From NCBI GenBank assembly GCA_023249645.1, contig JAHFCF010000005.1:62001-126000 (forward strand): a stretch of DNA of 64,000 bases, written 5' to 3'. Position 1 is the first letter of the stretch. Each line of letters starts with the position of its first letter. The notes below the pieces were generated by a model that was not told where the DNA came from, searched no databases, and was given only the letters and a program-made list of their open reading frames with translations. Below, one piece after another: positions 57,573 through 64,000 of the stretch. Source of the stretch: Elusimicrobiota bacterium (GTDB lineage Bacteria; Elusimicrobiota; Elusimicrobia; UBA1565; UBA9628). Position numbers and translations under genes: made by a program.

Positions 57573-58535
57573 TTAGGACTTGATCGCGCGCAGCTCTTCC
57601 TGCGCGTAGTGCAGCACGGCCGGGGCTAGGAGGATGCCGGGCACTCCCATGACGATGTCTCCCGCCAGGATGGCCAGCAGGGTCTGCCACGTCGGGGCCT
57701 GGATGCGGTGGCCGACGATCTTGCCGTTGAGGAAATATTCGCCTTTATGGATGAGAACAAGATAGATCAAGGCGTAGAGCGCGTAGCGCGACGAGATGAT
57801 GATGGCAGAGCCCACGATGATGGCGTTGGAAGCGATGTTGCCGATGATGGGAAGGGTCCCGAGGATGAAGGTCGCCAAGGACAGGAAGGTGATATGCGGC
57901 AGGCCCAGCAGGAGCAGAAAGACGACGGTGATGAGGGTGTTCACCGCCGCGATGAGGACCTGTGCGCCGAAGACCTTCTCGAAACTCAGGAGGAACAGGG
58001 CGAAGCGGGTGTTGAACTCGCGGCGCAGGTCGTCGAAGGCATTGGGGCCGTAGTGCTTCTCGCCTTGAGAGAAGAAGGCCAGGATCGCGATGGCGATCGC
58101 GATGAGGATGTGGAAGAAGCCGACGGTTAAAAAGCCGCTGGCCTTGGTGATGGAGTCGGCGTTTTCTCGGACCTCATCGAGGACGACGTCGCGCAGATCG
58201 TAGACGTTCGCAAAGGGAAGCTGCAGCCCGCAGGCTTCGGAGAGAGTGGCCAGCTTGGGGATGGCCGTGGTCGCGATCTGGGGCAGGGTGTGGATGGCCT
58301 GATGGATGAAGCGTGCGAACATCCAGGAGATGAAGCTGGCGGCCAGCAGGAAGGTCAGCAGGCTGAGCCAGCGGGCGAATCCCGGGCTTAGCTTGCGGGA
58401 GAAAAGCCGCCAGGTCAAGTCCAGGATCAGATACGAACAGAGCCCCGCCAGGATGATTGGGCCTAGATGCAGTCCCACCGCGGCGATGAGAAGCAGGGCC
58501 ATGAGCCCGTAGGAGGCTTTTTTGGCCGGGGTCAT
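57573..58535 (-). CDS. AI-2E family transporter
   Basis: 320 residues, 7-8 membrane helices. Family pattern present (SKLSPGFARWLSLLTFLLA-like second helix pair, FANVYDLRDVVLDEVRENAD soluble segment, LIAAVNTLITVVFLLLLGLP and the conserved LPIIGNIASNAIIV). The family includes exporters of autoinducer-2 and Na+/H+ antiporters; function cannot be told. Ends beside the inverted repeat pair. Confidence 0.88.
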   Translation of the reverse strand: MTPAKKASYGLMALLLIAAVGLHLGPIILAGLCSYLILDLTWRLFSRKLSPGFARWLSLLTFLLAASFISWMFARFIHQAIHTLPQIATTAIPKLATLSEACGLQLPFANVYDLRDVVLDEVRENADSITKASGFLTVGFFHILIAIAIAILAFFSQGEKHYGPNAFDDLRREFNTRFALFLLSFEKVFGAQVLIAAVNTLITVVFLLLLGLPHITFLSLATFILGTLPIIGNIASNAIIVGSAIIISSRYALYALIYLVLIHKGEYFLNGKIVGHRIQAPTWQTLLAILAGDIVMGVPGILLAPAVLHYAQEELRAIKS

Positions 58536-58563
58536 TGGGCTAGGATACCAATTTTGCGGCGCG

Positions 58564-59436
58564 TCAAACGAACAGCGCCAGCAAGGCGTTGAGCCGGCGG
58601 TAGACCGAGACTAAGAGGCCGTGGTATTCGACCGGCTTGGGATAGGGATCGAAGGGCTCCGGCATGTCCTCGGGAGTGATCGGGATGGTGAAATAGAAGC
58701 TCGCGCCCGCGCCTTTCCAGCTCTCGGCCCAGATGCGGCCGCCGTGGAGCTCCACCATGAAGCGCGCCAGGGGCAGGCCCAGCCCCGTGCCCGCGGTCTT
58801 CTTCTGATGGCCGGCGGGCAGCTGCGAGAACATGTCGAAGACCTTGTCGAGGTCCTCGAGCTTGATGCCGCAGCCCGTGTCCTTGACCCGGAAGATGACG
58901 GTGCCCTCGTGCTCGTAGCGGCCGGCCCGGGCCGAGACCGTCACCGTGCCCTGCGGGGGCGTGAACTTGACAGCGTTGGAGATGAGGTTGGTTAGGGCCT
59001 GGACGATGCGGCGACCCTCGGCTGAGATCCTCGGCAGGCCGTCCTCCACTTCCTTGACGAGCTTGACCCCCTTGGAGAGGGCCGCGGCCTGCAGGGCATC
59101 GGCGGCATCGGCCACGAGGCTGCGCGGCTCGCACGCCTCGCGGCAGAGTTCCATGCGCCCGGCCATGACCTTGGAGTAGTCCATGATGTCGTTGATGAGG
59201 CCTTCCAGGCGCGCGGTGTTCCTGATGGTTGAGGTGAGGACCTGCTTATCGCTGCCGATCAGCTTGCCGGCCAGCTGTTCCTGCAGCATCTCCAGGCCCA
59301 GCCTGATCGAGGTGACCGGCGCGCGCAGCTCGTGGGTGAGGTACGAGGCCTGGATCGTATCCTGGCGTTTGGTCGGCGCCGCGACCTGCGGCTCGGGCTG
59401 CCGGACGACCATGTCCTCCCAGGAGTTCGTGTTCAC
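58564..59436 (-). CDS. Cytosolic sensor histidine kinase
   Basis: 290 residues. HisKA with the phospho-acceptor His in YLTHELRAPVTSIRLGLEML, N-box NLISNAVKFTPP, G1 DTGCGIKLED and G2 GTGLGLPLARFMVELHGGR. There is no membrane segment or sensor domain, only ~30 residues before HisKA, so the signal must come through a partner. No response regulator gene is adjacent. The GTG start at 59436 has no ribosome site; an ATG at 59412 is also possible. Divergent from the ECF sigma operon. Confidence 0.9.
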   Translation of the reverse strand: MNTNSWEDMVVRQPEPQVAAPTKRQDTIQASYLTHELRAPVTSIRLGLEMLQEQLAGKLIGSDKQVLTSTIRNTARLEGLINDIMDYSKVMAGRMELCREACEPRSLVADAADALQAAALSKGVKLVKEVEDGLPRISAEGRRIVQALTNLISNAVKFTPPQGTVTVSARAGRYEHEGTVIFRVKDTGCGIKLEDLDKVFDMFSQLPAGHQKKTAGTGLGLPLARFMVELHGGRIWAESWKGAGASFYFTIPITPEDMPEPFDPYPKPVEYHGLLVSVYRRLNALLALFV

Positions 59437-59480
59437 GCTACCAGTATGCCGGGAACTTGTTACAAACAGATTTCATGAAT

Positions 59481-59506
59481 GGGGTCAGGTCTTGAGTTTT
59501 GAGTGA
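59481..59506 (+). repeat. GTCAGG-type dispersed repeat, intergenic copy
   Basis: GGGGTCAGGTCTTGAGTTTT then GAGTGA, in the gap between the divergent histidine kinase and ECF sigma genes. This is the only copy in the window that does not end a gene. Confidence 0.88.
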
Positions 59507-59532
59507 GTGGTATATCCCCATGGGGGAAGTGT

Positions 59533-59626
59533 TAGAATAGAAGTTCAGCACCCTGCGGCGAGGCGACGGGACCCTCCGGCGAGCGGAAAACAGCTGCGCC
59601 TGCGGGCCCCATCGGCTCATGCCGAT
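59533..59626 (+). other. Possible structured leader between TAGAAT and the sigma gene
   Basis: After a -10-like TAGAAT (59533-59538) come several short complementary stretches (AGGCG/CGCCT) and a 7-bp hairpin CATCGGC-TCAT-GCCGATG (59610-59627). Five bases later a T6 run occurs inside the ECF promoter. It could be a terminated short RNA upstream of the sigma gene. No known riboswitch class is recognised. Confidence 0.3.
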
Positions 59627-59655
59627 GGGAACTTTTTTCGACCTCGATCGTATGG
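59627..59655 (+). promoter_or_regulatory. ECF sigma-type promoter, copy 3 of 3 (sigma gene itself)
   Basis: 29 bp beginning GGGAACTTTTTTCG and ending CTCGATCGTATGG: GGAAC, 16 bp, CGTA. It lies directly before the sigma factor gene, the usual place for an autoregulated ECF promoter. The predicted transcript start falls at or next to ATG 59661, so the mRNA would be leaderless. Confidence 0.7.
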
Positions 59656-59660
59656 TAGGT

Positions 59661-60227
59661 ATGGCAGACCACCAAAAGCTGGCCCGGTTCGTCGAAGAAT
59701 ACTCCGAAAGGGGCTATCAGTTCGCTTACGGCCTGTGCGGCAGCGGCGAGGAGGCCAAGGAGTTGGTCCAGGAGGCCTTCTGCCGCGTGTTCAACCGTTG
59801 GGAGCTCTATGATCCCGCGCAGCCCATGGAGAACTGGTTTTTAAGGATACTCAGGCACGTCTACATAGACAGCGTCAAACGCTATGAGCGCCGCTGCGGG
59901 CTGTCTTTAGACGCGTCTTTGGTCCGCGACCGCGAGGACGGCCTGAGCCTGGCTGAGACCCTGCCGGACAAGCGGGAGGATGAATTGCTCGAAGGACTCT
60001 CGCGCCGGCTCATGATCGACGAGGTCCGCCGGGCGCTCAAGCGCCTGAGGCCGGATTACAAGGCGGTCTTGACCCTTTTCGATCTGGAAGGCATGAGCTA
60101 CGAAGACATCGCCGAGGTCATGGACTGCCCGATCAATACGGTGCGCTCGCGCCTCAGCCGGGCGCGTGTGGCTTTGAAGAATGCGATCGTGAAGACAGCT
60201 CAGGAGGTGGATCCCCATGCACTGTGA
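59661..60227 (+). CDS. ECF-family RNA polymerase sigma factor
   Basis: 188 residues. Region 2 (FAYGLCGSGEEAKELVQEAFCRVF, WFLRILRHVYIDSVKR) and region 4 (LRPDYKAVLTLFDLEGMSYEDI, NTVRSRLSRARVALK) are complete. It is followed by an anti-sigma and an RseB-like gene, the RpoE-RseA-RseB layout for envelope stress. In-frame ATGs lie at 59619, 59652 and 59661. I choose 59661 because the ECF-type promoter lies over the other two and the protein then begins like other family members. The same promoter form occurs at two other genes. Confidence 0.93.
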   Translation: MADHQKLARFVEEYSERGYQFAYGLCGSGEEAKELVQEAFCRVFNRWELYDPAQPMENWFLRILRHVYIDSVKRYERRCGLSLDASLVRDREDGLSLAETLPDKREDELLEGLSRRLMIDEVRRALKRLRPDYKAVLTLFDLEGMSYEDIAEVMDCPINTVRSRLSRARVALKNAIVKTAQEVDPHAL

Positions 60228-60690
60228 ACAGGCGCGAGAATTTTTGGAATCCCTGGCAGCCGGACGCTTGGAGCCCAAGCAGGCGGCGGAGGTTCAGGCG
60301 CACGTCAAGGGCTGTGCTGCTTGCGGCAGGGAGTTGCAATGGATCGAGGCGCTCAAAACATCGGTCCGCTCCGTACCTAGACCTGCCATGCCCGCTGACC
60401 TGCGTGCTGATCTTCTGCGTTTGGCCGGTCAGCCGAGGGGCTGGCGGAGTTGGTTTGGGGAACGCTTCTCTTGGCAGATGACCGCAGGGGTCGGTTTTGC
60501 TTTTGCCGCTGCCGCGGCGTTCTTGGTTTTTCGGAATTCCTTGTCCGGGCCTCGAGAGGAGATCGCGCTCAGCGATGTCCTGGCCGCGCACAATCGCTAT
60601 GAGCTCACCATGCCCGCGGCTGACCGCGAGGCCATCTATTCAGATCTGAGTAAACAATTGGCCCAAGGGGGTCCTTCTGATGAAAATTAA
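60217..60690 (+). CDS. Anti-sigma factor with zinc-finger (ZAS) domain
   Basis: 157 residues. N-terminal H-X3-C-X2-C (HVKGCAACGREL) preceded by an upstream His/Cys in MHCEQAREF, the zinc anti-sigma fold that holds ECF sigma factors. One membrane helix follows (MTAGVGFAFAAAAAFLVF), and a short periplasmic part. AGGAGG lies before the ATG within the end of the sigma gene (11-bp overlap). It should tie the sigma factor to the inner membrane until a periplasmic signal leads to its cleavage. Confidence 0.92.
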   Translation: MHCEQAREFLESLAAGRLEPKQAAEVQAHVKGCAACGRELQWIEALKTSVRSVPRPAMPADLRADLLRLAGQPRGWRSWFGERFSWQMTAGVGFAFAAAAAFLVFRNSLSGPREEIALSDVLAAHNRYELTMPAADREAIYSDLSKQLAQGGPSDEN

Positions 60691-61663
60691 TATTATTTTA
60701 TCAGTACTTTTTTTATCATCCCCGGTCTGGGGTCAAGGGCCAGACGCTTGGGATGTTCTGCGCGAGAGCTTGGAGACTCCCTCCGTGGGTTACGAAGCCG
60801 AGCTCACGGTCACTCCCCCAGGCCGCCAGATGTCCGTGCGATTCTCCCCTCCCGGACTTTATCGAAGGGAGCTTTTGAATCCCTCGGGGCAGGTCGAGAA
60901 GCTGGTGGTCGACGACGGCAAGACCGAATGGATCTATGATTCGGCCCAACGCAAGGCATGGCAGGGCGAGTCCGCCGACCCCATCTTCAAGCGTTTGGGG
61001 CCGGATGAGGAGTTCGACCAGCTCCAGGAGAATTATGAGCTCAGTCTCTCACCCGGCGGTTTGGTGGCTGGCAGGCCTTGCTGGAAATTGGAATTGAGAA
61101 AGCGCGAAGGACAGGTCCTGGCCCGGCGATTGTGGATCGACAAAGCTAAATCCCTCATCCTGAAAAGCGAGACTTTCAGGCCGGACGGGTCCTTAAAGGA
61201 ATCTGTGCTCTTCACGCGATTGAAATTTGTGGCCAAGCAGGATGCGGCAAAGTTCGTGTTTTCTCCCCCTCCCGGCACTGCCGTGGTCCAACGCGCTGCG
61301 CCGGATTATCTGGCCTTGGACGAGGCCAAGACCGCAGGACTTAAGCCGCAACTGCCCGCATGGCTTCCCTCGGGCTATGTTTTTGAGAGTCTTGACGTCA
61401 TGGCCAAGGGCAAAAGCCGCATCCTGCATTGCCGCTTCTCTGACGGTTTGAGCGCGATTTCTCTTTTCGAAGGGTCCAGTCGCATGCGTCTCAATTTCGG
61501 CAAGAGCCAGAAACAACGCGTCAAGCTAGCCATCGGGCGCGGCACTCTTACCGAGACTGCTGAAGGGAACGTCCTTTCATGGACCTTTGGTGGCAGGCGC
61601 TTCATCCTGGTCGGTGCTGTATCCGCGTCCACTTTGCAAAAGATGGCGGAGTCAGTGAAATGA
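60680..61663 (+). CDS. RseB/MucB-like periplasmic sensor protein
   Basis: 327 residues. Signal peptide (KINIILSVLFLSSPVWG), then a LolA-like strand-rich half (YEAELTVTPPGRQMSVRFSP, LVVDDGKTEWIYD, CWKLELRKREGQVLARRLWI) and a C-terminal domain (LPAWLPSGYVFESLDVMA and later strands). This is the RseB/MucB shape, in which the protein guards the anti-sigma factor from cleavage and senses misplaced lipoproteins or LPS. It overlaps the anti-sigma gene by 11 bp, and radC by 4. Confidence 0.82.
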   Translation: MKINIILSVLFLSSPVWGQGPDAWDVLRESLETPSVGYEAELTVTPPGRQMSVRFSPPGLYRRELLNPSGQVEKLVVDDGKTEWIYDSAQRKAWQGESADPIFKRLGPDEEFDQLQENYELSLSPGGLVAGRPCWKLELRKREGQVLARRLWIDKAKSLILKSETFRPDGSLKESVLFTRLKFVAKQDAAKFVFSPPPGTAVVQRAAPDYLALDEAKTAGLKPQLPAWLPSGYVFESLDVMAKGKSRILHCRFSDGLSAISLFEGSSRMRLNFGKSQKQRVKLAIGRGTLTETAEGNVLSWTFGGRRFILVGAVSASTLQKMAESVK

Positions 61664-62373
61664 ACGAGGTCGCTCCAGTCTCCTACTCTCAGCCGGTGCA
61701 CAGGCAGGTCCTTCTGCGCGACCTGCACCCGGTGGAGAGGCCGCGCGAGAGGTTGGGGCGCTGCGGCGCCGAGGCCTTGAGCGATCAGGAGCTCGTGGCC
61801 CTGCTTCTGGGCACCGGCTATAGCGGCCGCGGAGTCATGGATCTAGCTGCGGCTCTTTTGGAGGGTTTCCCCAACGGACTATCCAGCGCCGACTTCGCGG
61901 CTCTTTGCCGGGTCAAGGGCGTGGGGCCTGCCCGCGCCGCGGCGCTGGTTGCGGCTTTCGAGCTGGCCCGCCGATCCGCCAAGCCGGATTCTCGTCCCTG
62001 CCTCGACACGCCGGCGCGGGTCAGCGAGGCTGTGCCTCTGGTCGTGCGAGAGAGCCGCAAGGAGCATCTCTTGGCGTTCTATCTGAACGCCCGCAGCCAG
62101 CTCATCTTCCAGGAGACGGTCTCCATCGGCACGCTCTCCGCGAGCCTCGTGCATCCGCGCGAGGTCTTCTCTCCGGCCGTGGCGCATTCGGCTGCGGCAG
62201 TCGTGGTCGCGCACAACCATCCTTCGGGTGATTGCTCTCCGTCAGCGGACGACCGAGACACGACCCGGCGTCTGGTGCGCGCGGGAGAGCTTCTGGGCAT
62301 CCCCCTCCTCGACCACATCATCGTGGCCGGAGACCGGTTCTTCAGTTTCCGCGAGCGCGGGCTTCTGAGTTAG
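61660..62373 (+). CDS. radC: RadC family JAB domain protein
   Basis: 237 residues. Helix-hairpin-helix region (LCRVKGVGPARAAALVAAFELA) and a JAB metalloprotease-like domain with Glu (IFQETVSIG), HXH and Asp in AHNHPSGDCSPSADD. RadC was once thought to act in DNA repair, but its role is not settled. It overlaps the RseB-like gene (ATGA), so it is read with the sigma operon here, which is unusual. The frame is open upstream but the overlap supports ATG 61660. Confidence 0.93.
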   Translation: MNEVAPVSYSQPVHRQVLLRDLHPVERPRERLGRCGAEALSDQELVALLLGTGYSGRGVMDLAAALLEGFPNGLSSADFAALCRVKGVGPARAAALVAAFELARRSAKPDSRPCLDTPARVSEAVPLVVRESRKEHLLAFYLNARSQLIFQETVSIGTLSASLVHPREVFSPAVAHSAAAVVVAHNHPSGDCSPSADDRDTTRRLVRAGELLGIPLLDHIIVAGDRFFSFRERGLLS

Positions 62374-62380
62374 CGAGCTT

Positions 62381-64000
62381 CTACTTTTTTAAATTTTCCG
62401 CGGTCACGTAATTGGGCGCGATGTCGACAGGCAGATCCTTCAGTTTGTCCAATATCGCCCGAACGGCTGGACGGATCACGCCTCGTTCGGCCAGCAGTTT
62501 TTCCGCTGCCGCCCTGTCGCCATGGCCTTCGATGATAAGGAGTTGCGCCGTAAGATCGCGCACGGCATCCTTGATCTTTGCGCGGTCAACGCTGAAAGTC
62601 CCATCCTTATTCACCACAACGGCTCCCTGATCCAGAAAGGTATTGAGCTGAAGCGCCTGACCCTTGCCGTGGGCTTCATGGAGGCCGAAGCGCATGGTGC
62701 GGAAGGAGGAGGCCAAGAAGGTGACGTACATCGTCTTCTCCATGCTCCGGGGCAGCGCGCCCTTGTCAATGAGCTGCTGGAGCGCCCAGAGTCCGGAAAT
62801 GTCGGCCTTGGCCTCTTCAATGGCCGAGTAGGAATTCTGAAGTTCTCGGCGCACGTTCGTCTTTTGGCCATTGACGATGATCTCATGGGGACCCAGGCCG
62901 TGCATGAGTTCATGCATGAGGATATGCGTGAAGAAGGCATCGAAGCTGACCAGCGGCTGATCCGACGCGCTCAGGGCGATCTTCGAGATGGGCACAAGCG
63001 TCTTGTCGAACTTTGCTATTTGCACGTTTTTAAGCAAGACGCGTTTGGAGCCTTTTTCTTGGATCACTCGGTCGTCGTTGGGCAGATTGAATGCGGCTGT
63101 CTGCACGCCATGGTCGGCGTCTCCGGCGTTGAAGACGACATTGACCACTCTGATGGGAGCCATGGAGCCGAGTTTGGGGTTCTTCATAGCATCGGGAATG
63201 GGAAGATCGTTTTCCAGTTCTTGAAGATGAGCGGAGAACTGCTGGAGCTTGGCGCTCCCCACATCGTCACGCACGGCGATATCCGCTTCAAAAGCCGCTT
63301 TATAGTTGAACCATTGGTCCTGGTAGACTTCGTAAGGTCCGATGGTGGGCTCCAGGGAGGCATCCAGGTCCATCCACGCCACTTCGCTGGCATAGTAGTC
63401 GTCATTCATAAAAGCCTTCGCGCGCGCCCGGAGGAATCCTTGGAGCGTCGGTTGGGCGCTCAGCGCTGCAGCTTCGTTGAGCAGGCCGGCGGCCTCTTGG
63501 AGTTCCGCCTTGTATTCCTCCGAGTATGGGATAAGCTGGAACTGGCCATGGCCGTCACGGCGCACCGTCGTGTAGAAACCGCGCGCCCGCTCCTGCTCGG
63601 CCGCCGGTAGAGTCTTGATCCAAGCCTCGACCTCCGCTTTCGTGGCGTCATCCGGGTAGAAATTGGCCTGCGGAGGTTTTTGCGCGGGCGCGCCGGGGAC
63701 GAAAGCCTTATTATTGTCCAGGCTGTCCCACGGTCCCCTGTTCCTCGTGAAATAGGCCAGGCGCAAGGCGCCCCAAGGCGTCTGATCTTTCATGAGTTCA
63801 GCCTGAAGCTTCTCATTGCCGCTCCAAACCTGCCGCAAGAAGATCGTGTTCATGATCTTGGCCGCTTCGATGATCCGGATCAGGGCTTGTCTTTCGTTGC
63901 TGGGAAGCTCTGAAATGTCAGCGGAAATATCCACGGGGGCGTATCGGTTGATCATCATTTTCAGGTCGCGTTGATCGGGGAGACCGTCGCTTGGGACTGC
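62381..64000 (-). CDS. HEXXH zinc metallopeptidase, M49-like (5' partial)
   Basis: At least 525 residues. HEXXH motif HELMHGLGPHEI and the downstream Glu in EEAKADISGLWALQ match the dipeptidyl-peptidase III-like (M49-related) proteins that are secreted in many diderm bacteria. The start FAPVDI-like segment (RYAPVDISADISELPSNERQAL) is also typical of the mature N-terminus. The frame stays open to the window edge with sensible residues, so the real start and any signal peptide lie beyond 64000. Convergent with radC, gap 7 bp. It probably removes dipeptides from peptides. Confidence 0.75.
   Translation of the reverse strand, partial: AVPSDGLPDQRDLKMMINRYAPVDISADISELPSNERQALIRIIEAAKIMNTIFLRQVWSGNEKLQAELMKDQTPWGALRLAYFTRNRGPWDSLDNNKAFVPGAPAQKPPQANFYPDDATKAEVEAWIKTLPAAEQERARGFYTTVRRDGHGQFQLIPYSEEYKAELQEAAGLLNEAAALSAQPTLQGFLRARAKAFMNDDYYASEVAWMDLDASLEPTIGPYEVYQDQWFNYKAAFEADIAVRDDVGSAKLQQFSAHLQELENDLPIPDAMKNPKLGSMAPIRVVNVVFNAGDADHGVQTAAFNLPNDDRVIQEKGSKRVLLKNVQIAKFDKTLVPISKIALSASDQPLVSFDAFFTHILMHELMHGLGPHEIIVNGQKTNVRRELQNSYSAIEEAKADISGLWALQQLIDKGALPRSMEKTMYVTFLASSFRTMRFGLHEAHGKGQALQLNTFLDQGAVVVNKDGTFSVDRAKIKDAVRDLTAQLLIIEGHGDRAAAEKLLAERGVIRPAVRAILDKLKDLPVDIAPNYVTAENLKK

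Noticed and set aside
59451-59476. GGGAACTTG as a fourth ECF promoter before the sigma operon
   Set aside because: The -35-like part fits, but 16 bp later the sequence is TCAT and the rest of the 29-bp consensus is absent.

Overview
The window looks like chromosome of a GC-rich, diderm (Gram-negative type) bacterium. Signs of an outer membrane are several lipoprotein signal peptides, beta-barrel-like proteins ending in Phe, periplasmic Cu/Zn superoxide dismutase, a FecR-domain protein and an RseB-like protein. Rubrerythrin, ferrous iron uptake and a c-type cytochrome suggest an anaerobic or microaerophilic life with oxygen defence. The mix (secreted PEP/pyruvate-binding-like proteins, a Gld-type ABC exporter, two-gene MetE, long-form IspG) makes me think of Elusimicrobiota, but this is an impression and not something the sequence proves. 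Genes are tightly packed, many with 1-11 nt overlaps. I see no transposase, integrase or CRISPR array.

Layout. 1-4.8 kb: end of a glycogen synthase-like gene, a FIST-domain adenylate cyclase, an HTH regulator with its own operator, a HepT/MntA-like pair, a LytM peptidase and an EamA half-transporter. 4.8-9.4 kb: two-subunit transketolase facing a purine phosphorylase, pyrimidine phosphorylase and uracil phosphoribosyltransferase set, i.e. nucleoside salvage feeding the pentose pathway. 9.4-13.6 kb: a palindrome cluster, an unknown 517-residue membrane protein, an overlooked 49-residue peptide gene with a duplicated Cys motif, an aminotransferase and an FNR-like regulator. 13.6-19.5 kb: tandem repeats running into tRNA-His, a YgjV-GNAT fusion, a two-gene MetE, rubrerythrin and small genes, an overlooked ribbon-helix-helix gene and a rhodanese. 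19.5-25.8 kb: glycosyltransferase, LPP20-like protein and a GldA/GldF/GldG/DUF4340-type ABC system. 25.8-38.5 kb: two large secreted proteins, a flippase, YjbQ, dipeptide epimerase, S1C protease, TatA, tRNA-Arg and a trio of TPR-lipoprotein/FecR genes. 38.5-39.7 kb: HigBA-like toxin-antitoxin pair and a BRO-domain remnant. 39.7-47.7 kb: FAD reductase, small membrane proteins, SodC, and an iron block (Fur, barrel protein, cytochrome, FeoB, DtxR-FeoA fusion). 47.7-59.4 kb: methyltransferase, KimA-like transporter, nucleotidyltransferase pair, IspG, frameshifted CHAD gene, GH57 enzyme, AI-2E permease and histidine kinase. 59.5-64 kb: ECF sigma/anti-sigma/RseB-like operon, RadC and an HEXXH peptidase cut by the window edge.

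Two threads tie distant parts together. First, a 29-bp sequence with the form of an ECF sigma promoter (GGAAC, 16 bp, CGTA or near) occurs three times: before the ECF sigma gene, before the ribbon-helix-helix gene, and before the HTH regulator near the left end. This suggests a small autoregulated sigma regulon that controls further DNA-binding proteins. Second, short dispersed repeats that share the core GTCAGG sit exactly at gene boundaries: one type supplies the stop codons and last residues of several unrelated genes, the other abuts the start codons of two genes.
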